Origin: Chitinophagaceae bacterium
GTDB taxonomy: Bacteria > Bacteroidota > Bacteroidia > Chitinophagales > Chitinophagaceae
Direction: 5' to 3'
NCBI GenBank assembly: GCA_016719815.1
Contig: JADJYK010000009.1
Location: 112,327 to 176,326 of the forward strand
Length of the DNA: 64,000 bases
Both the position numbers and the translations under genes were made by a program. Below are positions 54,619 through 64,000 of this stretch, piece by piece. Below the pieces are notes generated by a model. It had not been told where the DNA came from. It searched no databases and worked only from the letters and a program-made list of their open reading frames with translations. How positions within the stretch are numbered: position 1 is the stretch's first letter; the number at the start of each line of letters is the position of its first letter.

Positions 54619-57600
54619 TTATAGTTTTTGTTTTTTTGAATATTTTTTCTTTTGCATTTTATAATACAGCAGGGGCACCACCAGCAGTGTAAGGAAAGTG
54701 GAAGTAATCGTTCCGCCCATCAGCGAAATGGCCAGACCCTGGAAGATGGGATCGAAAAGGATGATTACGGCACCCAGCACCACCGCCCCTGCTGTAAGCA
54801 GGATAGAGTGGTACGCACCGCTCCGGCTTCAATAATTGCCTGCTTTAGTGGAATACCTTCGTTAAGGCGGATATCAATAAAATCAATAAGCAGTACCGAG
54901 TTTCGTACCATTACACCGGCCAGGGCAATAAAGCCGATCATTGAAGTGGCAGTAAAGAAAGCACCCATCGCCCAGTGCCCCAAAACAATTCCGACCAATG
55001 ACAGGGGAATAGCTGCAAGCATCACTATCGGAACCGTAAAGTTCTGAAACCATCCCACAATGAGCATATAAATAACAATAATCACCACAACGAATGCAAT
55101 ACCTAAATCACGGAATACTTCATAAGTAATCTGCCATTCTCCATCCCATTTTAAAGTGAAGTTGTCTTCAAAGTCGGGTTGTTTGGTATATTCTTCCTGC
55201 AATGAATATCCTTCTGGTAAAGAGATGTTTTTTAGCTGATCTGATATTTTCATCATGGCATAGGTAGGACTTTCCAGTTTGCCGGCCATATCTGCCGTTA
55301 CATACACCACTCTTTTCTGATTTTTCCGGTAGATACTTTTTTTCTTTTTGGTCTGTTTTATCTTAACCAGGTCGCCAACAGGTACTGCGTTGCCTTGCTG
55401 ACTGATCACTTTCAGGTTTTTTAAATCATCAAGATTTGTTTTTTCTGAATCATCAAGCTTCAGCATTATGTTTACCGGGTTATACGACGCCGGCTTGTGA
55501 AGATTGCCCACAACATTTCCTGATAAAGCCGATCGGATTGTGGCAACGACCTGTGCAGGCGCCACGCCGTAGCGCATAGCTTTTTCTTTGTCTATTTCAA
55601 AGTCAAATTCGGTTTGGTCATCCTCTACCATCCAGTCTACATCCACCACATCATTGGTTTTTTTCAGAATTGTTTTTGTTTGCCTGGCTACATTAATTTG
55701 CTGGTCATAATCCGGCCCGTAAATCTCTGCAACAATAGTTGACAATACCGGCGGACCTGGCGGCACTTCTACAATCTTTGCATTTGCATTGTATTTTTCG
55801 GCAATTGCCTGGATAGCCGGCCTCATTTCTTTTGCTATTTCGTGACTCTGCTTTTTCCTGTCACCTTTATCAACAAGATTAATCTGGATGTCTGCTACAT
55901 TATCACCCCGCCGCAAATCGTAATGGCGAACAAGACCGTTAAAACTGATAGGAGCCGAAGTACCAATGTATAACTGGTAATTTTTAACAAGCGGCTGCCT
56001 TGAAACATAGTCTGCAATATCTTTTGTAACCGCTGCAGTTTTTTCAAGAGGGCTTCCCTCGGGCATATCAATCACCACCTGGAATTCATTTTTATTATCG
56101 AATGGAAGCATTTTTACAGCCACAGTTTTTGTAAAGAACAGCACCATTGATAATAAAAGAATGATCACCGTGCTAAGAATGAAAGCATATCGTTTCCACC
56201 TGTGATTTAATAATGGCTGAATGAACGATTTGTAAATTTTATAAATGCCGCTGTCTTCCAGCCTGTGCGGGTTGCCTTCTTTATGTTTGCCGCCTCTTTT
56301 TTCTTTTTCCTGCAAGAAAATATAGCCCAGGTAAGGGGTTAATGTCAGTGCTACAATCAAAGACAGCATCATGGCGATGGATGCGCCTATTGGCATAGGA
56401 CTCATATACGGCCCCATCAGCCCTGATACAAATGCCATTGGCAATACTGCGGCTATTACTGTAAAAGTGGCTAGTATGGTCGGGTTGCCCACCTCATTAA
56501 TGGCATAGATAGCGGCCTGCAACGGAGGAAGCCGCTTCATCTTAAAATGCCGGTGCATGTTTTCAGCAATGATGATGGAGTCGTCCACCACAATACCGGT
56601 AATAAACACCAGTGCAAATAAGGTGATACGGTTAAGCGTATAATCCAGAAAATAATACGAGAATAATGTTAGCGCAAACGTAACCGGCACAGAGAGGAAT
56701 ACTACCAGGCCTCCCCGCCAGCCCATCGCCAGCATAACAAACAAGGTAACCACTACAATTGCAATAAAAAGGTGCAGCAGCAGTTCGCTTACTTTATGAG
56801 AAGCGGTTTCTCCATAGTTACGGGTTACCGACACCTGTACATCACCGGGAACTAATTGTTTTTTGGCGTGTTCAACTTTAGTGAGTATCAAATCTGCAAG
56901 ACGCATAGCATCTGCACCTTTCCGCTTTGCAATAGATAAAGTCACAGCCGGGTATTCAGACTGAAATATTTTTTTTACAGTGTCTTCTTTTCCATAGCCA
57001 AACAGTACATATTGGTTGGGTGTCTCCGGTCCATCACTTACTTTGGCAACTTGTTTCAAGAAAACAGGTTGTTGCTGATTGGTTCCTATTACCAGGTTCT
57101 CCACATCCTCTGCTGAGGACAGGAAGTTACCGGTCTCAACAGAGAAGGCAGAATCTCTGTTCAATAAAGTGCCGGCAGTGGTCTGCACATTACTTCCTTG
57201 AATGTGATTGCTGATGCTCAAAAAGTCAACATGGTTTTCTGCCATTTTGTTTTTGTCGAGCACCACATTTACCTGGCGGCTTCTTCCCCCGATTATTCTT
57301 ACATCAGATACATCGGTTACTTTTTTTATCTCATTGGTAAGGGCTTCACCAATCTGGCGCAGTGAGTGATCGTCATATTTTTCACTCCACAACGTAATAC
57401 CTAATGCAGGTACATCATCAATGGCTCTTGTTTTAACCAATGGCATGGTAACGCCTTGCGGCATTTTATCCATGTTTTTCATTATTTCGTTGTAAAGCTT
57501 AACAAGAGAACGTTCCACATCCTGGCCTACATAGAACTGAACTATTATCATGGCCTGCTCTTTCATAGAAGTGGAATACACATATTCAACTCCTTTGATA

Positions 57601-57833
57601 TTGGAAATCATCTTCTCAAGCGGGGCACTGATTTTTGTTTCTACTTCTTTTGGTGAAGCTCCCGGAAAGCCGATAAAAATATCTGCCATCGGAACCTGTA
57701 TCTGCGGCTCCTCTTCACGGGGAATCAGAAAAGTACTGTAGCCGCCAATGAGCAGAAAAGCCACCATCAGCAGAATTGTCAGTTTCGATTTGATAAATGA
57801 CCTTGCTATTTTACCTGATATTCCTTCTTGCAT
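54619..57833 (-). CDS. RND efflux transporter permease (AcrB/CusA superfamily; one frameshift)
   Basis: Inner-membrane proton-driven pump of more than 1,060 residues. N-terminal helix and porter start (SKLTILLMVAFLLIGGYSTFLIPREEEPQIQVPMADI), the helix IV motif ITGIVVDDSIIIAENMHRH with the paired Asp of the proton relay, and the second half with MIGFIALAGVMVRNSVLLIDFI. Charged residues of heavy-metal pumps are not obvious, so the substrate class is open. The break is a missing base near 54806; repair continues RTTPILLTAGAVVLGAVIILFDPIFQG to the true stop at 54619. Confidence 0.9.
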
Positions 57834-57877
57834 ATTATGTTGTTATTCGGATGTAAATTTTGTTACGGTTATTATGG

Positions 57878-58978
57878 TTACTTTCTTTCTTTTACCGGCA
57901 CACCGTTGTATAGTTTGCCTTCCGCTTTTTCTATAAATTTTTCATTTTGCCCAAGACCGGAAAGTATTTCTGTCTTGTCGCCAAATGTTTTTCCGGTTCT
58001 GACTAAGCGGAGAATTGCAGTGTTATTGCTGCTGATCGTGTACAATTCCGTAAGCTGATCATTTTGAATAAGGCTTGCTGTTGGAACCAATATGGAATTG
58101 GTATTTTCTTGCTTTCCTTCCGGCCGGTTTACGGGAATAAATACGTTAACATACATGCCTGCATATAATTCTTTTTTGTCTTTTTCCGGAATATTCAGCT
58201 TTACCTGGTATTGCCCGCCGGTGAACTGTGAAGAAGGACTTATCTCACTGACAACACATTCCAGGCTTTTTCCGATTGCTTTTACTTCTACCTGCGCTTT
58301 CTGACCTTTTTTCAGCAGGCTGATGTCGCTTTCACTTACCGTTGCACTTACTTGTAGTTGTGTGTTCTGTTCAACAGTCAGCAGCGGCATGCCGGGGTTA
58401 GCCATATTGCCTTCATCAGCCATTCTCTGTGTAACCACTCCGTCAAACGGGGCTGTAAGATTTGAGTAAGTCATCATTGCACTCACTTCATTTTTCATTT
58501 GTGTGGCAGCTTCAAGTCTTGCCTTGGCAGCATTGTACTGAAGCGTTACGTTATCCAGCTCTTTAGCTGAAGCACTTTGTTTATTATACAGGTTTGTAAA
58601 ACGTTCATAATCTTTTTGTGCATTGTTTACGTTGGCCTGTGCCTCACTTATCGCTGCAACGGTTTGTGCCCTCTTTGCCGTCAGGTCCTGGCTGTTAATG
58701 CTAACGAGGGTTTGGCCTTTACGGACACGGTCTCCCACTTTCACATATATTCTTGTAATGGTGCCCATCATTCTTGTACTTATATTGGCGGTTTGGATGG
58801 CTTCCACCTGTCCGCTTACGGCAATACCTCCATCCACATTTCCCCCCGGTACAGCGATGGTTACAGGAACCGGTGTAACCGGGGTTGTTTTTTCCTGATT
58901 GCTTTTGCTGCCGCAGGCATTAAGCAATACTATTCCGGATATAGCGATAGCACCTGTTAAATATTTTTTGTAAAACAT
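57878..58978 (-). CDS. RND periplasmic adaptor (HlyD/MFP family) lipoprotein
   Basis: Lipobox LNAC (Cys22), a split lipoyl domain (STRMMGTITRIYVKVGDRVRKGQTLVSI and LTAPFDGVVTQRMADEGNMANPGMPLLTV) flanking a helical hairpin (AQANVNNAQKDYERFTNLYNKQSASAKELDN), then beta-barrel and membrane-proximal domains (GGQYQVKLNIPEKDKKELYAGMYVNVFIPV). Adaptor between the RND pump and TolC. 44 nt upstream of the pump gene and 11 nt downstream of tolC. Confidence 0.92.
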   Translation of the reverse strand: MFYKKYLTGAIAISGIVLLNACGSKSNQEKTTPVTPVPVTIAVPGGNVDGGIAVSGQVEAIQTANISTRMMGTITRIYVKVGDRVRKGQTLVSINSQDLTAKRAQTVAAISEAQANVNNAQKDYERFTNLYNKQSASAKELDNVTLQYNAAKARLEAATQMKNEVSAMMTYSNLTAPFDGVVTQRMADEGNMANPGMPLLTVEQNTQLQVSATVSESDISLLKKGQKAQVEVKAIGKSLECVVSEISPSSQFTGGQYQVKLNIPEKDKKELYAGMYVNVFIPVNRPEGKQENTNSILVPTASLIQNDQLTELYTISSNNTAILRLVRTGKTFGDKTEILSGLGQNEKFIEKAEGKLYNGVPVKERK

Positions 58979-58989
58979 ACCTGTAATTT

Positions 58990-60316
58990 TTATTTGTTGT
59001 TTGCTGTTAAGAAATTAATGTAAGCAGAGGTAACGTTGTGATTGAATACTGCCTGTACAAGGCCCAGTTTTTGCTCTGATAATTGTGTTTGTGCCCGTAA
59101 TACATCTGTACTGTTTACCAGCCCCTGTTCAAAGCGGTCTTGTAAAATGCGCAGTGCTTCTGCCGCACTCGCTGAAGCTGTTTGCTGCTGTTTGATTTTA
59201 TATTGCGCATCGGCAAGCTGCCTGTTTGTTTTGTTGAGTTCAAGCTGGCTTTGTTCCTGCTGGCTTTGCAGTTGCTCCGATAATTTATTGCGTTCAATTT
59301 GCTGGGTAAAGATTCTGTTCTTTGTGCTGTTGCCTTTGAAAATATCCCATGAAAGCTGAATGCCCGCCAGGTAAGAGTCTGCACCAAAACCAAGCATTCT
59401 GTTGTCATTAAGCTGGTAAGAACCAAACGCATTTACTTTTGGCAGAAAACTCATCTTTGATGATTTTATCATCAGGTCCGATGCTTCAATTGCCTTTTTC
59501 ATTGCTTCAAAATCTGAACGGTTGCCCGGGATGGCTGTATTTTCCATAACAGCATTTACTTCTTTCGGGGCTTTTTTTACGGTATAAAGAGTTCCGTATG
59601 GTTTGCCCATTAACAGGCTCAGGTAATCTGAAGCATTGCGGATATTGCTTTTCGTTTCAGCAAGGTTTGTTTCAACAGTTGTAATCCATACTTTAACATT
59701 CAGCGCATCAGATTGCTGCACCAGTCCTTCCTTCACCCTGTTGGTGGTAAAGTCGTACATCGCCTGTGCTGTTTTTAAAGCTTCTTTCAGCACAGCTTCG
59801 CCATCATAAGTAAGAGGCTTTCTTAACTTCAAAAGCCAGGTACTCTTTGATGCGTTTTGTCTTAAACTGGTATAGCACTGTTTGTGCGGCCGCAGCTTTA
59901 CGAATATAAAGCAGGTCCATGTTTACCAGTGGTTGCTTTACCTGCAGGCGGGTGGCAAAGTCTCCGGCATTGTCAGGATTGTTGAGCAATGCGGGATTAA
60001 AATCTTCCTGCTTTACTAATTGTTGCTGCAGCTTGAACCCAAAAACGTTTAGCGGGTTGTTTGTGTTCATAGCTGTATACGAAAATCAACCTGTGGAAGA
60101 AAAAATAGCATTGGTTTCTTTCAGCCTGGCTGCGGCAATTTTTTCATCAAGCTGCGCCAGGGATATTTCCCTGTTATTGGCCAGCGCAGTATCAATTGCT
60201 TCTTCCATGCTTATACTTACGGTTGCAGTTTGTGCATTCAGCACATTTGTAAACAGAAGTATGAGGAAGCCAGGCAGTAAAAATGTTGAAAGAAATTTTC
60301 GTTTAATGTTGAACAT
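58990..60316 (-). CDS. TolC-family outer-membrane efflux protein (at least three frame breaks)
   Basis: Signal peptide (LLPGFLILLFTNVLNAQ) then the OEP repeats: VSISMEEAIDTALANNREISLAQLDEKIAAARLKETNAIF, NPLNVFGFKLQQQ, ATRLQVKQPLVNMDLLYIRKAA, and in the last frame YDFTTNRVKEGLVQQSDALNVKV, FGSYQLNDNRMLGFGADSYLAGIQLSWDIF, LQDRFEQGLVNSTDVLRAQTQLSEQ. Breaks: an extra A at 60100-60105, a missing base at 60082-60085 and a change near 59810-59830 that may involve more than one base. First gene of the efflux operon. Confidence 0.85.
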
Positions 60317-60335
60317 GCTGTTTAATAATTTTGCG

Positions 60336-60343
60336 CAAAACTA
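60336..60343 (-). promoter_or_regulatory. Possible -7 box of the efflux operon
   Basis: TAGTTTTG on the - strand matches TAnnTTTG and lies 20 nt before the tolC start codon. A good -33 element is not seen, consistent with an activator-dependent promoter. Confidence 0.4.
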
Positions 60344-60365
60344 TCCGTGCATGTTGTTGAAACTT

Positions 60366-60425
60366 GTGACATGTATCACGAAGAAAACTTCATAAAATCA
60401 GTGTGCTGTGGGTGATAAATATCAC
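60366..60425 (-). promoter_or_regulatory. Two GTGA-N6-TCAC dyads (Crp/Fnr-like) upstream of tolC
   Basis: GTGACATGTATCAC (60366-60379) and GTGATAAATATCAC (60412-60425) share the GTGA-N6-TCAC pattern of Crp-type sites, with centres 46 bp apart. Relative to the -7 box at 60336-60343 the proximal site is centred near -43 and the distal near -89, close to the class II and class I activator positions. Confidence 0.5.
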
Positions 60426-60546
60426 CGTTAAATTTAGTGCCGCAGCAGATTGCAGGCGGATGTTATTATTTCCCCTTGCACAAATACAGCCGGGTTGAGA
60501 AACAAAATAATTTCAGCGTTGTCAGAGTATTGTATTCACACGGCTG

Positions 60547-61480
60547 TCAGTAATTAATCTCCACCACTTTCTTTTGTTGCAGCTTTTTCATTTGCGCAGG
60601 AACAATATTCATAATTTCTTCCCGCAGCGTTTTGATGAGCTTTGTTTTAATATGATTACGGTGGGTAACCACACTAACTTCCCGTGCAGGGCTGGGTTGC
60701 TTTAACCGTTTTACAAGTTTATGCTGGGCTTTGCTAAACTCCATCACTGCCAGTTCAGGTAAAATCGTAACACCATCACTTTTATCAACCATTCGTTTAA
60801 GTGTTTCAATATTACCGGTTTCGTACTTAAAATGAAAATCACTGCTTTTTCTTATTTCGCATAAGTTTAAAACCTGCGACCGAAAGCAATGTCCTTCTTC
60901 CAGCAACCACAGTTGGTCAGGATCAATTTCATTGGCCAGCACATATTTTTTGGAAGACAAAGCATTTTTGGCCGATACATACACAAAAAGTTCTTCATAA
61001 AATAGTACATCTTCTTTTATGGATGGGTCTTTAAGCGGGGTAACAACAATGCCACAGTCCAGCCGGTTGTTCTTCAGTTCATGAATTACATCCTCCGTTA
61101 TTGACTCTTTAATAATGAGAGTAAGATTGGGGTGCTTCTCCCGCATCGCCTTAAAAAGCGACGGCAATAAATAAGGCGCCAGGGTGGGTATAATGCCAAT
61201 ACGCAATTCTCCGGTAAGGGTATCCTTCTGGTCATTGATGATTTGTTTTATCATGCCGGCCTCCCGAAGGGTGATGCGGGCCTGTGCAATAATAACAGTT
61301 CAATTTCTGTGGGGATGACCGGCTGCTTGGTACGGTCAAAAATCTTTACACCCAGTTCTTCTTCCAGCTTTTGTATCTGCATGCTCAGGGTGGGCTGGGT
61401 AACAAAACATTTCTCGGCAGCAAGGGCAAAATGGCGGTATGTGTCCAGCGCAGCAATGTATTCAAGTTGGATCGCGTCAT
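60547..61480 (-). CDS. oxyR: OxyR-type LysR regulator (two frameshifts)
   Basis: Peroxide-sensing activator. LysR helix-turn-helix QLEYIAALDTYRHFALAAEKCFVTQPTLSMQIQKLEEELGVKIFDR; effector domain LTGELRIGIIPTLAPYLLPSLF with the redox pair C-x8-C in EEGHCFRSQVLNLC, equivalent to Cys199/Cys208 of E. coli OxyR. The true start is probably ATG at 61480 (MT.IQLEY), one base missing at about 61473-61476; a second missing base near 61301 restores EIGTVIIAQARITLREAG. Repaired length 311. Divergent from katG, its usual target. Confidence 0.9.
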
Positions 61481-61609
61481 AGATAATAACTATATTAATA
61501 TAAAAATAATCAATTTGATTTATTTGTTGCACTGCTTTAGTTTTGGTTTATTGATTTACCTGCACATGATTTTAAACAATCAATCTTTACATTATTACAA
61601 TCTTTAAAA

Positions 61610-63820
61610 ATGGAACAGAACACAGCACACAACAATGCAAGCAGCGAAAGCAAATGCCCGTTTCATAACGGAGCCCTGAAGCAGGGTGCCGGAAGCGGCA
61701 CCGGCAACCGTGACTGGTGGCCCAACCAGTTAAAGCTGAACATCCTTCGTCAGCACTCATCTCTCTCTAACCCGATGAACGAAGACTTTGATTATGCAGA
61801 AGCATTCAAATCACTCGACCTGGTTGCAGTAAAGAAAGATCTTACTCAATTGATGACCACTTCGCAGGATTGGTGGCCGGCCGATTATGGCCACTATGGC
61901 CCTTTCTTCATTCGTATGGCATGGCACAGTGCTGGTACATACCGCATTCATGATGGCCGCGGTGGTGCCGGCACAGGTACCCAGCGGTTTGCCCCGCTCA
62001 ACAGCTGGCCCGATAATGCCAACCTCGATAAAGCCCGTCTTTTATTATGGCCTGTCAAAAAGAAATATGGCAGAAAAATTTCCTGGGCCGACCTGATGGT
62101 ACTCGCCGGTAATGTGGCTCTCGAGTCCATGGGCTTTAAAACATTCGGCTTTGCCGGTGGCCGGGAAGATGTGTGGAACCCGAAGAAGATGTGTACTGGG
62201 GTTCTGAAAAAACATGGCTGGCTGATGAACGCTACACAGGCGACCGTGAACTGGAAAACCCGCTGGCCGCTGTGCAGATGGGATTAATTTATAAACCCCG
62301 AGGTCCCAATGGCAACCCCGACCCGCTGGCCGCTGCCCGTGATATTCGGGAAACTTTTGCCCGCATGGCCATGAACGATGAAGAAACCGTGGCACTCATT
62401 GCCGGCGGACACACCTTTGGCAAAACACACGGTGCTGCCGATCCGTCCAAATATGTAGGACCAGAGCCCGCCGCTGCCGGTATTGAAGAACAAAGCCTCG
62501 GCTGGAAGAACACCTACGGCACAGGCAACGCACAATACACTATTACCAGCGGCCTCGAAGGTGCATGGACCACCACACCCACCAAAATGGAGCCAACAAC
62601 TTTTTTCTGGAACCTCTTCGGCTACGAGTGGAGTTAACCGAAGCCCCGCCGGTGCGCAGCAATGGATACCAAACCATGGCATGGGCGCCGGTACAGTACC
62701 CGATGCACGACCCGTCCAAAAGCATACACCCATCATGCTCACTACCGACCTCGCATTGCGTTTCGATCCGGCCTATGAAAAAATCTCCAGGCGTTTCTTT
62801 GAAAATCCTGATGAATTAGCCGATGCCTTTGCAAAAGCATGGTTTAAATTAACGCATCGTGATATGGGCCCGCGCAACCGCTACCTCGGTCCGGAAGTAC
62901 CCGCCGAAGTACTCGTTTGGCAGGATCCCATTCCCGCAGTTACACATAAACTGATTGAAGAAAACGATATTGCTGCACTTAAGAGCAAGATACTGGCAAG
63001 CGGTCTCACCGTTTCGCAACTGGTATCAGCAGCATGGGCATCTGCTTCCACCTTCCGTGGGTCCGATAAAAGAGGAGGGGCCAACGGTGCCCGCATCCGC
63101 TTAGCGCCGCAAAAAGACTGGGAAGTAAACAACCCCGCCCAGCTGACAATTGCGCAAACACTCGAAGGCATCCAGGCTATTTCAGCAACCGCAGGCTGGC
63201 GATAAAAAAAGTGTCACTGGCCGATCTGGGTTTCTCGCTGGCTGCGCCGCTGTGGAGCAGGCCGCAATGCTGCCGGTCATCAAGTAAAAGTTCCCTTGAC
63301 TCCCGGCCGTGCCGATGCATCACAGGAGCAAACAGATGTGGAATCATTCGCTGTGCTCGAGCCAGTGGCTGATGGCTTCCGCAATTATTTAAGCCGCCGT
63401 GCCGCTGCCTGTTCCGAAGAACTGCTGGTGGACAAAGCACAACTGCTTACCCTTTCCACACCAGAGATGACAGTGCTGGTGGGTGGCCTGCGGGTGCTGG
63501 GTACCAACTACGATGGTTCATCACACGGAGTGTTTACCAATACACCCGGTGTGCTTACCAACGACTTCTTTGTGAACCTGCTCGACTTTGGCACCACCTG
63601 GAAAGCCGCCGACCCCGTACAACAGGGCTTTACCGGTACCCACCGTGCCACCGGTGCAGTAAAATGGACAGCCACCCGTGCCGACCTCATCTTTGGTTCC
63701 AATACCGAGTTAAGGGCCATTGCCGAAGTATATGCCTGCGAAGATGCAAAAGCAAAGTTTGTAAACGATTTTGTGACCGCATGGAACAAGGTAATGAACC
63801 TCGACCGTTTCAACCTGTAA
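61610..63820 (+). CDS. katG: Catalase-peroxidase KatG (many indels)
   Basis: Heme enzyme that removes hydrogen peroxide. N-terminal NRDWWPNQLKLNILRQHSS, distal triad in FIRMAWHSAGTYRIHDGRGGAG, proximal His in VALIAGGHTFGKTHGA, then WQDPIPAVTHKLI, STFRGSDKRGGANGARIRLAPQKDWEVNNP and the C-terminal domain ending TAWNKVMNLDRFNL. The sequence changes frame near 62177, 62634-62645 and 63190-63275, and has compensated indels near 62300, 62585 and 62705. All repairs recover family sequence. More than ten single-base faults in one gene mean poor read support here rather than decay. Confidence 0.9.
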
Positions 63821-63845
63821 CCGCATAGCCGTTAGCATCTATAAA

Positions 63846-63876
63846 AGAAGGTGACCTGTAACGGGTCGCCTTTTCT
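63846..63876 (+). terminator. Terminator after katG
   Basis: The stem GGTGACC/GGTCGCC (63850-63856/63864-63870, one G-U) with flanking A/T pairs is followed by TTTTCTTT. The last 120 nt of the window hold no visible gene. Confidence 0.8.
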
Positions 63877-64000
63877 TTCATATACACAAAGATTGATTGA
63901 TTATCGTCTCTTCTTTAGTAACAATAGTCTTAACTGTACCTTGAGACGAACCATCAGGCTAGCTATTAGTATATAGATTACGATAGGTGTGCCGTCGGGA

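Noticed and set aside
1..64000. CRISPR array, prophage or insertion sequence
   Set aside because: No regular spaced repeats, no transposase or integrase. The tail-like proteins stand alone and have signal peptides, so they are not part of a prophage.

Overview
The window looks like a chromosomal segment of a Bacteroidota bacterium, most likely of the Chitinophagaceae type. The reasons are SusC/FecA-style TonB receptors with N-terminal carboxypeptidase-regulatory-like domains, promoters that match the Bacteroidota -33 TTTG / -7 TAnnTTTG pattern (clearest before rpmE2), split PntA subunits, a B-type ribosomal protein L31, DUF4846 and NamZ/DUF1343 proteins, and moderate GC with many short hairpin terminators. 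Most of the segment is ordinary housekeeping.

Layout. 1-9.7 kb: phoH (cut by the left edge), a TonB receptor, rpe, a TPR lipoprotein, a TolB-like propeller, a small membrane protein, phosphoesterase and NUDIX genes, and hmgA behind a structured leader. 9.8-14.7 kb: envelope proteins, a tRNA-Leu(CAG) locus with a small GIY-YIG nuclease and a partial tRNA copy, and proline dehydrogenase. 15.8-21.1 kb: thyA-folA, a methyltransferase and the pntA1-pntA2-pntB transhydrogenase. 21.1-23.7 kb: an Rrf2 remnant and a two-subunit heme-copper enzyme that looks like a nitric oxide reductase rather than an oxidase. 23.8-28.0 kb: rsmF-like, a LysM protein, fmt and an M48 peptidase. 28.1-40.3 kb: the accessory locus described below. 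40.3-54 kb: namZ, an FKBP isomerase, pepT, SPFH, exbB-exbD, pgi, threonine aldolase, a second TonB receptor, yajQ, rpmE2, an amidase-like lipoprotein and DUF1801. 54.1-60.3 kb: a tolC-hlyD-RND efflux operon with two small trailing genes. 60.5-63.8 kb: divergent oxyR and katG.

The part I find most unusual is 27.2-40.3 kb. A nine-gene leftward run encodes seven exported proteins, one of them Hcp-like, and two tandem SET-domain proteins. It is divergent from a histidine kinase / NarL-type regulator pair that is followed by a small exported protein resembling the C-terminal domain of phage tail sheaths. The same inverted repeat lies at the same distance, 54 nt, upstream of the first gene of this run and upstream of the neighbouring M48 peptidase gene, which suggests a local regulon. 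Exported versions of contractile-tail building blocks under two-component control are the best candidate here for an undescribed system.

A caution applies to the whole window. About 18 of roughly 62 genes carry one or more single-base indels, mostly in homopolymers, including genes that are normally indispensable (fmt, rpmE2, thyA, folA). These are almost certainly uncorrected sequencing errors, not pseudogenes. They are annotated as full-length frameshifted genes with the approximate positions of the breaks.
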